From the NCBI RefSeq assembly GCF_002980525.1, contig NZ_PVBQ01000008.1:62001-126000 (forward strand): a stretch of 64,000 nucleotides of DNA. Reading direction: 5' to 3'. Shown in pieces: positions 17,029 through 25,426 of the stretch (its first letter is position 1; every line of letters begins with the position of its first letter). A model generated the notes under the pieces. It did not search any database and was not told where the DNA came from. It saw only the letters and a program-made list of their open reading frames with translations. The translations under genes were made by a program, and so were the position numbers. The stretch is from Sphingobacterium haloxyli. GTDB lineage: Bacteria; Bacteroidota; Bacteroidia; Sphingobacteriales; Sphingobacteriaceae.

Positions 17029-17640
17029 ATGAAGATATTTATAATTATAGCATTAGTTGGACTTTTGGCCTATCTTATTGCCAGAAGGTTTATGTTGACA
17101 AGTGCGAGCAATACGTCAATTGTGAGAACTAATCAACACCAACGTTTTGTTGTGATAGATACTTCGCCTCAACTTATCAGTCGCGTAACAAAAAGTACCT
17201 TACGTACAGTTGGAATAGGTTTCTTACTTCTTTTGATCGCGTTGGTTCTGGGGATGAAAATTAAAATACTCTGGATACTTATGCCATTAGCTCTTTACCT
17301 TATTGGTCAACTTTTCGTTTACACGAATCATGTCAAGTCCACTAAGGATCAGCGCATCTATTTTAACGCCGCGACATATGAGGTGTTGGTCGATCACGTA
17401 AAAAATCAGCCGCTGTCTTTTAATTTGGTGAGCGACGTTGTGAGCGTATCCGAAATAAAGTCGGTACAGAAAAACCGGGATACACTATTTGGTTATTACA
17501 AAATTCGTTTAAAGCAAGGCACGATTGTTATCCCCTATTTAATCGAGCAAAACGAAAACAGTGTGAATAAACTCTTTTTTACGTACCTCAATGAAAATTT
17601 TAAGATCGAGGTAGAAAGTAAATTGTTCCCTATTATATAA
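17029..17640 (+). CDS. Membrane protein with PH-like domain, unknown function
   Basis: 203 residues. One membrane segment at the N-terminus (2-17) and two more at about 62-80 and 82-98, then a cytoplasmic beta-rich domain (105-195) whose DVVSVSEIKSVQKNRDTLFGYYKI pattern resembles bacterial PH-type membrane proteins. No catalytic residues are evident. It lies 27 bp after panB on the same strand and converges with obg, whose stop is 5 bp away. I do not recognise a named family. Confidence 0.7.
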   Translation: MKIFIIIALVGLLAYLIARRFMLTSASNTSIVRTNQHQRFVVIDTSPQLISRVTKSTLRTVGIGFLLLLIALVLGMKIKILWILMPLALYLIGQLFVYTNHVKSTKDQRIYFNAATYEVLVDHVKNQPLSFNLVSDVVSVSEIKSVQKNRDTLFGYYKIRLKQGTIVIPYLIEQNENSVNKLFFTYLNENFKIEVESKLFPII

Positions 17641-17645
17641 TCCTA

Positions 17646-18644
17646 TCAATCGTTAAGTGCTCGCCAAATGTGATCTTTGAGCTGTTGGATATTTTTACCC
17701 GACACGGAAGATATGAAAATCGAAGGTATTCCTTTCGGTAACGTCTCAGCCATCTCCGATTCAAGCTCATCATCGAGCATATCTGATTTTGTAATTGCCA
17801 ATAGGCGTGGCTTATCCATTAACTCAGGATTGTAAGCGGTTAATTCATTTAATAAAATTTGGTATTCTGCAGCAATGCTACGGTCGGTATCCGCAGGAAT
17901 CATAAATAGTAAAACAGAATTACGCTCAATGTGTCGTAAAAACCGGTGTCCTAAACCTTTTCCCTGCGACGCTCCTTCAATAATCCCCGGGATATCGGCC
18001 ATTACGAACGATCGGTTGTCACGGTAACCGACAATCCCAAGATTTGGCACCAAGGTAGTAAATGGATAATCTGCAATCTCAGGTTTTGCGGCCGATAAAA
18101 CGGACAGCAGTGTAGATTTTCCAGCATTTGGGAACCCAACCAATCCGACATCTGCTAATACTTTTAATTCCAATATAATCCATTGCTCATGTCCCGGCAT
18201 ACCCGATTGTGCAAAGCGTGGTGTCTGCTGTGTGGCAGATTTAAAGTGCCAGTTACCCAACCCACCTTTACCACCAGGAGTCAATATCTTGGTTTCTCCG
18301 TCTTCTGTAACGTCAAATAAAATCTCTCCGGTTTCTGCGTCCTTGGCGACCGTTCCTAAGGGAACCTCCAATATTTCATCTTTACCGTTGGCCCCCGTAC
18401 GTAAAGCGCTTAACCCTGGCCCGCCGTGTGCGGCGATGATATGTTTTCTGTACTTTAAATGGAGTAAGGTCCAATGTTGTGAAGAACCTTTTAGGATAAT
18501 ATGGCCACCACGGCCACCATCCCCACCGTCTGGTCCGCCTTTAGCCGTAAATTTGTCCCGATGTAGATGTGCGGAACCGGCTCCGCCATGCCCAGATCGA
18601 CAACACACCTTCACATAATCCACGAAATTTGAACCCTGAGCCAT
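17646..18644 (-). CDS. obg: GTPase Obg (ObgE/CgtA)
   Basis: 332 residues, the short form without a C-terminal extension. The glycine-rich Obg domain fills residues 1-158 (GGDGGRGG, repeated GG turns, [19 protein letters not shown]). The G domain follows: P-loop GFPNAGKST, switch [19 protein letters not shown] and TKSD as G4. Obg binds the 50S subunit and is essential in most bacteria for ribosome assembly and stress response. It lies 34 bp downstream of adk on the same strand, forming an adk-obg pair. Confidence 0.97.
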   Translation of the reverse strand: MAQGSNFVDYVKVCCRSGHGGAGSAHLHRDKFTAKGGPDGGDGGRGGHIILKGSSQHWTLLHLKYRKHIIAAHGGPGLSALRTGANGKDEILEVPLGTVAKDAETGEILFDVTEDGETKILTPGGKGGLGNWHFKSATQQTPRFAQSGMPGHEQWIILELKVLADVGLVGFPNAGKSTLLSVLSAAKPEIADYPFTTLVPNLGIVGYRDNRSFVMADIPGIIEGASQGKGLGHRFLRHIERNSVLLFMIPADTDRSIAAEYQILLNELTAYNPELMDKPRLLAITKSDMLDDELESEMAETLPKGIPSIFISSVSGKNIQQLKDHIWRALND

Positions 18645-18678
18645 ATCCTACTATCTTATTTGTTACTTTGATCTCTAA

Positions 18679-19248
18679 TTAATAGCTATCAATAATTGCT
18701 GTCAACGATTGGAAAATCGTATCAATCTCACCGATACCATTTATCTTGGACAACTTGCCCTGAGCCTCATAATACGGTAGTACGTGTATGGTTTTATTGA
18801 AATATTCCTCGATACGTTTCGTCAACTTATCGGCAGCATCATCTGCCCGACCGGATACTTCTTGACGTTTCGCAATACGTTGCTTTAACTCTACTTCGGT
18901 TACATCCAACGCCAACACACCGGTGATACGTTCATTGATTGATTCCATAAACTTGTCTAAAGCTTCTGCCTGTGCAACCGTACGAGGGAATCCATCAAAA
19001 ATAAATCCTTTAGCGTGTGGATTTTTATTGATTTCCTCTTCCAGCATCGCGATAGTAATGGAGTCGGGAACAAGGTTACCGTCAGCAATAATCTGACTCA
19101 CTTGCTGACCCAATGCTGTTTGGTCTTTGATATGAGCGCGAAATATATCGCCTGTGGAAATATGAACTAATTGGTATTTTTCAATGAGTTTTTCAGATTG
19201 GGTACCTTTCCCTGCACCGGGAGGACCGAATAAGACGAGGTTTAGCAT
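18679..19248 (-). CDS. adk: Adenylate kinase
   Basis: 189 residues, the short form without the Cys4 zinc LID, as usual in Bacteroidota. P-loop GPPGAGKGTQS is at residues 7-17, then the AMP-binding STGDIFRAHI, the GFIFDGFPRTVAQAEAL block, and the LID region RAD(D)AADKLTKRIEEY. It interconverts ATP + AMP and 2 ADP. It is co-directional with obg. Only a tRNA-Arg and its terminator lie immediately upstream; no separate consensus promoter is seen, so readthrough past the terminator may feed it. Confidence 0.97.
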   Translation of the reverse strand: MLNLVLFGPPGAGKGTQSEKLIEKYQLVHISTGDIFRAHIKDQTALGQQVSQIIADGNLVPDSITIAMLEEEINKNPHAKGFIFDGFPRTVAQAEALDKFMESINERITGVLALDVTEVELKQRIAKRQEVSGRADDAADKLTKRIEEYFNKTIHVLPYYEAQGKLSKINGIGEIDTIFQSLTAIIDSY

Positions 19249-19264
19249 AAGTGTTATTTTATGT

Positions 19265-19301
19265 TCAAAAAAAAGCCTAATCCCGATAAAGAATTAGGCT
19301 T
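19265..19301 (-). terminator. Terminator of tRNA-Arg
   Basis: A 9-bp stem (19273-19281 with 19293-19301, AAGCCTAAT arm) is followed on the minus strand by eight or more U residues (A-run 19267-19274). It lies directly after the tRNA-Arg 3' end and upstream of adk. Confidence 0.8.
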
Positions 19302-19307
19302 CGCTTG

Positions 19308-19381
19308 TGCGCTCAAAGGGAGTCGAACCCCTAACCTCCTGATCCGTAGTCAGGTGCTCTATCCAGTTAAGCTATGAGCGC
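19308..19381 (-). tRNA. tRNA-Arg (anticodon ACG)
   Basis: On the minus strand a complete cloverleaf is seen: acceptor GCGCTCA paired with TGAGCGC, D-arm AGCTTAACTGGATAGAGCA, anticodon stem CCTGA/TCAGG with loop CTACGGA (anticodon ACG), and T-arm GGGGTTCGACTCCC. The discriminator is A. CCA is not encoded. The ACG anticodon is normally deaminated to ICG to read CGN codons. Confidence 0.97.
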
Positions 19382-19428
19382 GGCAACCATCACATCTTGA
19401 CATATTAGCCCGTTTTGTTTTGGTGATG

Positions 19429-19458
19429 CAAATATAGTTAAACAGAATGGCTATGCAA
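19429..19458 (-). promoter_or_regulatory. Promoter of tRNA-Arg (TTG-19-TATATTTG)
   Basis: On the minus strand TTG (19458-19456) is 19 bp from TATATTTG (19436-19429), a full Bacteroidota sigma-ABfr-type promoter, about 48 bp before the tRNA 5' end. Confidence 0.75.
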
Positions 19459-19575
19459 ATTTTTTTTTATTTTCGTTATTAGGTGTAACTTTTATAACTA
19501 TTAAAGGATGGGCTATTCGGAATGCTTTATCGCCAGTCAAACATACGCTCGATGACGAACAGGCCTTGATTTGAG
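19459..19575. other. Non-coding spacer
   Basis: This spacer lies between the tRNA-Arg promoter and the outer-membrane protein gene. No feature is recognised. Confidence 0.5.
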
Positions 19576-20247
19576 CTAGGTCTTTTTTAGATTGAAAGTG
19601 TAGCCAATACTTGCGTTGATAATTAAAGGCGAGAACTTTATACCCGAAGCTAACGTCTTCAACTGTTCATTACTTCCCGTATTTCTATTTTGGTAATGGA
19701 ACCTGTTGTTGTCAAAACGTGTGTCAACTGTGGGCCAAAACCTAATACTTGGTGCTACTGTAACGCCCTTAAGCACATTTCCTTTCTTTTTAAAAGGCTG
19801 GAAAAAACCGTACACTCCAAGCCCGACACTATAATTGTTGGGATCCGCTGCAACTCTATTGAAAGCAGTTTGAGGCTCACCTTTGTAGTAGAACTCAAAA
19901 CTATGCCATTTGGATTCTACCCGTAAATTGAGCCACTCCGTCAGACGGTAGCCAATTCCGAACCCGGTTGAAAAAGGCATATACACCTCGACTCCCTGGT
20001 TTCGCAAATAATCGGGTAGTAAATTTCCTTGAAAATCCAGCGACATGCCGTGTGAATAATCGAAGACGAAACGACGGTAAATGTAATTTACCTCCAGGTT
20101 GAAGCCGCTCAATGCGACGGGCTGCGTAAGTCCAAAAACAACCGCAATTTTTTTATCACTATGCCATTGGGGGCTTTGTGCATGAATGTTTTGACTTATA
20201 AAAAGACTAAAAATAAGTATCAAAAAAGAACCTTTAATTTTTTTCAT
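19576..20247 (-). CDS. Predicted outer-membrane beta-barrel protein
   Basis: 223 residues with a good signal peptide (MKKIKGSFLILIFSLFISQNIHAQ). The mature part has alternating hydrophobic/aromatic strands: FVFDYSHGMSLDF, FGIGYRLTEWLNLRVE, YSVGLGVYGFF, and a final INASIGYTFNLKKT strand typical of small outer-membrane barrels. No enzymatic motif is visible. It lies just downstream of the Crp/Fnr regulator on the same strand (gap 81 bp) and may be under its control, which is inference from position only. Confidence 0.75.
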   Translation of the reverse strand: MKKIKGSFLILIFSLFISQNIHAQSPQWHSDKKIAVVFGLTQPVALSGFNLEVNYIYRRFVFDYSHGMSLDFQGNLLPDYLRNQGVEVYMPFSTGFGIGYRLTEWLNLRVESKWHSFEFYYKGEPQTAFNRVAADPNNYSVGLGVYGFFQPFKKKGNVLKGVTVAPSIRFWPTVDTRFDNNRFHYQNRNTGSNEQLKTLASGIKFSPLIINASIGYTFNLKKT

Positions 20248-20328
20248 TGTTTACAGAGACTTAGTGTTTGATATCGCAAAGCTCAAAATCTCCGTGCAAG
20301 ATTTCATTCACATTTGTGAAGAAATGAT

Positions 20329-20901
20329 TTAATATATAAACTTTTTTCTAATCCTGCTTAACGATTGCGGTGCGACCCCTAAGTAACTGGCAATGTAATA
20401 TTGAGGAATACGCTGAACGAGCTCAGGGTTGTCTTGGGCGAACTTAATGTACCTTTCGTTGGCTCGCAAATTTTGTAATTCGTCGTTTCTCGATAGCGAC
20501 GAGAAAAATGCCTTTTCAATGATCTTTCGGGCTAACAACATAACGGTGGGCACTTCCTCGTACAGCTGCTGTAGTTTATCAAACGAGATAACCAGAATTT
20601 CAGTAGGCTCAATAGTCTTAATCGATATCGGCGATAAGTCCTGGTTGACAAAACTTTCATACTGTGTAATCCATTCACCTTCTTTTGCAAAGTCGCAAAT
20701 AACTTGTCCGATATCCGCTATTTTGTAATACAAAACAATTCCTTTTTCAATAAAAGCCACGCTTCTACACAACTCTCCTTGCCTGATAAAATATTCGTCT
20801 TTTTCAAGTTTTTTATATTGAAAGAAACGCGCAAAATCTTCGATTTCAAACTCGCTGGGTATTTCTTTCTTTAATAAATTAAATAGGGTCGTTTCTATCA
20901 T
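20329..20901 (-). CDS. Crp/Fnr-family transcriptional regulator
   Basis: 190 residues. An N-terminal cyclic-nucleotide-binding beta-roll (YFIRQGELCRSVAFIEKGIVLYYK, about 36-60) leads into the long dimer helix and a C-terminal winged helix with YYIASYLGVAPQSLSRIRKK. The cAMP-contact residues of true CRP (RAE and Glu pair) are not evident, so it probably senses something else or acts without ligand, as many Bacteroidota members do. No Fe-S cysteines of FNR type are present. The HTH is at the very end, with no tail. Confidence 0.88.
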   Translation of the reverse strand: MIETTLFNLLKKEIPSEFEIEDFARFFQYKKLEKDEYFIRQGELCRSVAFIEKGIVLYYKIADIGQVICDFAKEGEWITQYESFVNQDLSPISIKTIEPTEILVISFDKLQQLYEEVPTVMLLARKIIEKAFFSSLSRNDELQNLRANERYIKFAQDNPELVQRIPQYYIASYLGVAPQSLSRIRKKFIY

Positions 20902-21069
20902 AGCGTCTTTGGAAATCCTTCGCGTCGTTAAATTGCATCAAATATATTCATCATTATGGATACAAACAACCTTGTGCGAACAAGTAAGTTTCGACTGAAC
21001 AGACGTGCTCTTGTAATGTCTTTGACGAATCAGCGATTGTTTTGATCGCGGTCCTGTTGGCCCAGCCAT
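20902..21069. other. Non-coding spacer
   Basis: This spacer lies upstream of the Crp/Fnr gene. There is no promoter element with good spacing and no gene. Confidence 0.5.
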
Positions 21070-21096
21070 AAAAAAAGCCCAACTTTCGTTGAGCTT
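21070..21096 (-). terminator. Terminator of tRNA-Thr
   Basis: A hairpin of two 9-nt arms with one mismatch (21075-21083 with 21088-21096) and loop TTTC is followed on the minus strand by a run of U (A-run 21070-21076). Confidence 0.75.
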
Positions 21097-21099
21097 TTG

Positions 21100-21172
<73 letters not shown>

Positions 21173-21199
21173 TTTTGAACCGTCTCCGATTCAGTGATG

Positions 21200-21230
21200 C
21201 AAATATCACAGTTCTATTTCGATTATCCAA
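21200..21230 (-). promoter_or_regulatory. Promoter of tRNA-Thr (TTG-20-GATATTTG)
   Basis: TTG (21230-21228) is 20 bp from GATATTTG (21207-21200), one mismatch from TAnnTTTG. The bases around the -7, ATATTTGCATCAC, are identical to those at the tRNA-Arg promoter. Confidence 0.65.
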
Positions 21231-21459
21231 ATACTTTTTTAAAAAACTCATTGTATAGCATGTATAGATCATAAATGCAGACTATGAGATGCAAAACAAA
21301 CAAGCTGGAAAGCAATTCATCGGTCATTTTGACATCTAAATATATTTTCACAAGACAAAATTTCTGATTTGTTCAATACAATCAAAAAGGCACTTAAATT
21401 GTTTACCAATAAAACGACGTCAAATAGCGTATTTACATAGATTAAAAAGATATCACTAT
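21231..21459. other. Upstream region of clpB
   Basis: This AT-rich stretch has no clear TAnnTTTG promoter and no CIRCE-type inverted repeat that I can see. clpB control is therefore not readable from the sequence. Confidence 0.4.
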
Positions 21460-24063
21460 ATGAACTTTAACAACTATACAATCAAAGCACAGGAAGCCAT
21501 ACAAAAAGCTTCCGAAATGGCTGTAGGCAATCAGCAGCAAGCGATTGAAGCTCCACATATATTGAAGGCACTCCTAACCGTTGATGAACACGTCATCGGG
21601 CATTTACTAAAGAAGTTAAATGTAAATATTAACTATCTGGAAACCGAAGTCGATAAACAAATTGCTTCTCTTCCTAAGGTAAGTGGTAGCAACGTATACC
21701 TAAGTAACACAACAGCTTCGGCGTTGCAAAAGGCACAAAGCTATTTAAAGGAATTTAATGACGAATTTGTTTCTATTGAACATATTCTCTTGGGACTTCT
21801 TTCCTCGGGTGATAAAACTGCTTCCTTTCTGAAGGATCAGGGTGTAAACGAGAAAGATCTCAAATTAGCTATTAAAGAGCTTCGAGGAAATAACCGCGTA
21901 ACCGATCAAAATGCAGAAGCAACGTACAATGCCCTTGGAAAATACGCCCGTAACCTCAACGATTTTGCGGAGTCTGGGAAATTGGATCCGGTTATCGGTC
22001 GGGACGAAGAAATTCGGCGCGTGATGCAGATTCTATCACGTCGTACGAAGAACAATCCGATTTTGGTTGGTGAGCCGGGTGTCGGCAAAACAGCTATTGC
22101 AGAAGGTATTGCACACCGAATTATCAAAGGTGATGCGCCAGAGAATCTAAAATCCAAAACGGTGTTTTCTCTAGATATGGGAGCGCTTATCGCCGGTGCT
22201 AAATACAAAGGCGAGTTCGAAGAGCGTTTGAAAGCTGTGGTGAAAGAAGTGTCGGACAGTGCCGGTGAGATTATCCTATTTATCGATGAAATCCACACCT
22301 TGGTTGGCGCCGGTGGCGGCGAAGGCGCTATGGATGCTGCAAACATTCTAAAACCTGCTTTAGCTCGCGGCGAGCTTCGGGCGATTGGTGCAACAACCCT
22401 GAATGAATATCAGAAATACTTTGAAAAGGATAAAGCTCTGGAGCGCCGATTCCAAAAGGTCATGGTCAACGAGCCGGATACACAGGATGCTATTTCTATC
22501 CTTCGTGGCTTAAAAGAGCGATATGAGACACATCATAAAGTCCGTATCCTGGATGAATCTATTATAGCGGCAGTGGAATTATCACAACGCTATATCACCG
22601 ATCGGTTCTTGCCCGATAAGGCAATCGATTTAATAGACGAAGCCGCATCTAAACTACGTTTGGAGATGGACTCCGTGCCAGAGGCAGTGGATGAACTGGA
22701 AAGACGCATCATGCAATTGGAAATAGAACGCGAAGCGATTAAACGCGAACGTGACGAGAAGAAAGTGAAAGAGCTTTCTGAAACCATCGCCAATCTTTCC
22801 AACGAACGGGATTCATTAAAAGCATCCTGGCAATCGGAGAAGGGCCTGGTCGATAGGGTCAATCAAGAAATTCAAAATATCGAAGATTACAAGCTGGAAG
22901 CAGATCAAGCGGAGCGTGCTGGCGATTATGGCAAGGTAGCGGAATTACGGTACGGAAAAATCAAAGAAGCACAGGATAACGTTGAAAAACTCAAAGCCGA
23001 ACTAGCGGAGAAGCAACTAGATAGTCGTATGCTTAAGGAGGAAGTTACTTCGGAGGATATCGCGGATGTTGTATCTCGTTGGACCGGTATCCCAGTAAGT
23101 AAGATGGTACAGTCTGAACGGGAAAAATTGCTTAATCTGGAAGAAGAATTGCACAAACGTGTTGCCGGACAGGAAGAAGCAATTGAAGCAATTGCCGACG
23201 CCATCCGTCGCTCAAGAGCGGGGCTGAGCGATGCGAAACGTCCTATAGGTTCTTTCATCTTCCTAGGTACTACCGGGGTAGGTAAAACAGAGCTTGCCAA
23301 AGCATTGGCCGAGTTCTTGTTTGATGATGAACAGGCCATGGTACGGATAGATATGTCGGAATACCAGGAGCGCCATGCGGTATCCAGATTAATCGGCGCT
23401 CCTCCGGGATACGTCGGTTACGAAGAAGGCGGACAACTGACAGAAGCCGTTCGTCGTCGACCTTACTCGGTCGTGTTGTTGGATGAGATCGAGAAAGCCC
23501 ATCCGGATGTATTCAATATTTTATTGCAAGTATTGGATGACGGACATTTGACAGATAACAAAGGGCGCGTGGTCAATTTTAAGAATACGATTATCATCAT
23601 GACGTCGAACACCGGATCGCATATCATTCAGGAGAATTTCTCCAAATTGGATGACAGCAACCGTGACGAGGTGATTGCAAAAACCAAGGACGATGTATTT
23701 GAACTCTTACAGAAGTCTATCAGACCGGAGTTTCTGAACCGTATTGATGAAGTGATCATGTTTACACCGTTGAGCCGGGATGAAATTGGCGACATTGTGC
23801 GCATGCAGTTTCAGAAGATACAGAAGCAACTCGCGGAACAGAATATATTCTTATCTGCCAGTGAAGACGCACTTGACTGGCTAGGTCAATTGGGCTATGA
23901 TCCGGTATACGGTGCGAGACCGTTAAAGCGGGTTATCCAAAAACGGGTTCTCAATGAGCTCTCGAAGGAAATCCTATCGGGTAAAGTTTCAAGGGATTCC
24001 GTTATCCAACTGGATGTATTCGACGGTAAATTTGTGTTTATGAATAAAAGAAACGGGGAGTAA
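21460..24063 (+). CDS. clpB: ATP-dependent disaggregase ClpB
   Basis: 867 residues, full length. The N-terminal Clp-N double repeat (about 1-145) is followed by nucleotide-binding domain 1 with Walker A GEPGVGKT at 204-211 and Walker B LFIDEIHTLVG, then a long coiled-coil middle domain (about 400-525) that identifies ClpB rather than ClpA/C, and NBD2 with GTTGVGKT at 603-610 and a VVLLDEIEKAHPD Walker B. Sensor and arginine-finger blocks (RPEFLNRIDE) are present. It works with DnaK to dissolve aggregates in the cytoplasm. Monocistronic; its stop is inside a terminator stem. Confidence 0.98.
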   Translation: MNFNNYTIKAQEAIQKASEMAVGNQQQAIEAPHILKALLTVDEHVIGHLLKKLNVNINYLETEVDKQIASLPKVSGSNVYLSNTTASALQKAQSYLKEFNDEFVSIEHILLGLLSSGDKTASFLKDQGVNEKDLKLAIKELRGNNRVTDQNAEATYNALGKYARNLNDFAESGKLDPVIGRDEEIRRVMQILSRRTKNNPILVGEPGVGKTAIAEGIAHRIIKGDAPENLKSKTVFSLDMGALIAGAKYKGEFEERLKAVVKEVSDSAGEIILFIDEIHTLVGAGGGEGAMDAANILKPALARGELRAIGATTLNEYQKYFEKDKALERRFQKVMVNEPDTQDAISILRGLKERYETHHKVRILDESIIAAVELSQRYITDRFLPDKAIDLIDEAASKLRLEMDSVPEAVDELERRIMQLEIEREAIKRERDEKKVKELSETIANLSNERDSLKASWQSEKGLVDRVNQEIQNIEDYKLEADQAERAGDYGKVAELRYGKIKEAQDNVEKLKAELAEKQLDSRMLKEEVTSEDIADVVSRWTGIPVSKMVQSEREKLLNLEEELHKRVAGQEEAIEAIADAIRRSRAGLSDAKRPIGSFIFLGTTGVGKTELAKALAEFLFDDEQAMVRIDMSEYQERHAVSRLIGAPPGYVGYEEGGQLTEAVRRRPYSVVLLDEIEKAHPDVFNILLQVLDDGHLTDNKGRVVNFKNTIIIMTSNTGSHIIQENFSKLDDSNRDEVIAKTKDDVFELLQKSIRPEFLNRIDEVIMFTPLSRDEIGDIVRMQFQKIQKQLAEQNIFLSASEDALDWLGQLGYDPVYGARPLKRVIQKRVLNELSKEILSGKVSRDSVIQLDVFDGKFVFMNKRNGE

Positions 24064-24080
24064 TATTCCCCGTTTTTTAT
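24051..24080 (+). terminator. Terminator of clpB, overlapping its stop codon
   Basis: A 9-bp stem (24051-24059 with 24067-24075, AAACGGGGA arm) with a loop that contains the clpB stop is followed by T residues. It also lies at the 3' end of the convergent MFS gene, so it may serve both. Confidence 0.85.
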
Positions 24081-25417
24081 TCCTTAATCCGCCAGACCGA
24101 AATAGCGCCTAGCAACATAAACATCCCTCCTAACATGATCCCATATATTGGCTGGCTATCAAAAAAATATTTAATAATCATTCCCCCGAAAAATCCGCAT
24201 ACGATTTGTGGGAAGGTGATAAAGAAATTGAAGATCCCCATATATACCCCCATTTTGCGCACAGGCAGGCTGTCACTTAAGATCGCATAAGGCATGGAGA
24301 GAATGCTCCCCCATGCAATACCAACCCCTAACATCGTTAACAGCAAGATATTCGGCGAGGAAATGAAGAGTATCGAAATCAAAGAGACTCCGCCAATTAT
24401 CAACCCGATCGCATGTACCTTTGTTCGCCCAAAACGATTCGCCAGACGCGGCAGGAACATGGCGTACACTGCGGATACACCATTGTATACGCCAAAAAGC
24501 ACGCCTACCCAATTGCCGGCTTGTGCGTAAAGACGACTACGTTCTCCATCCATCTTATAAAACACATGTTCCGCAATAGCGGGGGTCATGTATACCCACA
24601 TCATGAAAAGCGCGAACCAAGAGAAAAACTGAACCCATCCAAGCTTTTTCATGGTTCGCGGCATCCGTTTAAAATCCTGCAAAATAGCGCCCAGACTATG
24701 ATCAGCTGAAGATTGAGGTTCCGCTTCGGTCTCCTCCTCCCCTACAAAAGACTGTAGTTCTTTCGGCGTATATTCCTTTGTGGTGAAGACGGTCCACAGA
24801 ATAGTCGCGATCAATACGAAGGCGCCGAAATAAAAAGAATAAATCACATTTTGAGGAACAACGCCGCCTCCCCCTTCAGCAGGGACATGTAGGTATTCTG
24901 CAAACACATATGGCAACCAAGAACCCACAACCGCCCCCAATCCAATCAAAACCGTCTGAACAGAAAAGCCCAAGCTTCGTTGGCCACTGGGAAGATTATC
25001 CCCTACAAGCGCCCGAAACGGCTCCATGGTTACATTGATAGACGCATCCATCAGCATCAGCATACCGGCACCAATCAATAATGGTGGAAGTATCGTGGTA
25101 AACAAGGCTATATTGGGCATAAATACTAATGCAATCGCCGTCAATATAGCACCAACCAAAAAGAACGGCCGTCTACGTCCCATCTTTGTCCACGTGCTGT
25201 CGCTATAGTGCCCAATAATCGGTTGTACAATCATACCTGTAATCGGCGCGGCAAGCCAAAATAACGACAAATGTTCTACATCAGCGCCGAATGTCTGGAG
25301 GATACGGGAAGCGTTGCCATTTTGCAATGCGAAGCCCATTTGGATGCCCAAAAAGCCCATGCTCATATTGATGATTTGAGTCGTGGATAAGTTGGGTTTA
25401 ACGCGTATGTTGTTCAT
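24077..25417 (-). CDS. MFS maltose transporter, SLC45/GPH-like
   Basis: 446 residues, about 12 membrane segments. The loop-2/3 motif GHYSDSTWTKMGRRRPFFLVGAI (RRRP) and MGFLGIQMGFALQN at the start match the SLC45-like sugar:H+ symporters found next to maltose phosphorylases in Bacteroidota. A charged cytoplasmic loop (EEETEAEPQSSADHS, about 228-242) splits the two halves. It would import maltose from periplasm to cytoplasm for the GH65 phosphorylase encoded 9 bp upstream. It is the last gene of the alpha-glucan operon. Confidence 0.9.
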   Translation of the reverse strand: MNNIRVKPNLSTTQIINMSMGFLGIQMGFALQNGNASRILQTFGADVEHLSLFWLAAPITGMIVQPIIGHYSDSTWTKMGRRRPFFLVGAILTAIALVFMPNIALFTTILPPLLIGAGMLMLMDASINVTMEPFRALVGDNLPSGQRSLGFSVQTVLIGLGAVVGSWLPYVFAEYLHVPAEGGGGVVPQNVIYSFYFGAFVLIATILWTVFTTKEYTPKELQSFVGEEETEAEPQSSADHSLGAILQDFKRMPRTMKKLGWVQFFSWFALFMMWVYMTPAIAEHVFYKMDGERSRLYAQAGNWVGVLFGVYNGVSAVYAMFLPRLANRFGRTKVHAIGLIIGGVSLISILFISSPNILLLTMLGVGIAWGSILSMPYAILSDSLPVRKMGVYMGIFNFFITFPQIVCGFFGGMIIKYFFDSQPIYGIMLGGMFMLLGAISVWRIKE

Positions 25418-25426
25418 GTCTAAGCT

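Noticed and set aside
21906-23339. Long minus-strand frames inside clpB
   Set aside because: They are antisense shadows of a full-length, well-conserved clpB with Ser-rich low-complexity translations.
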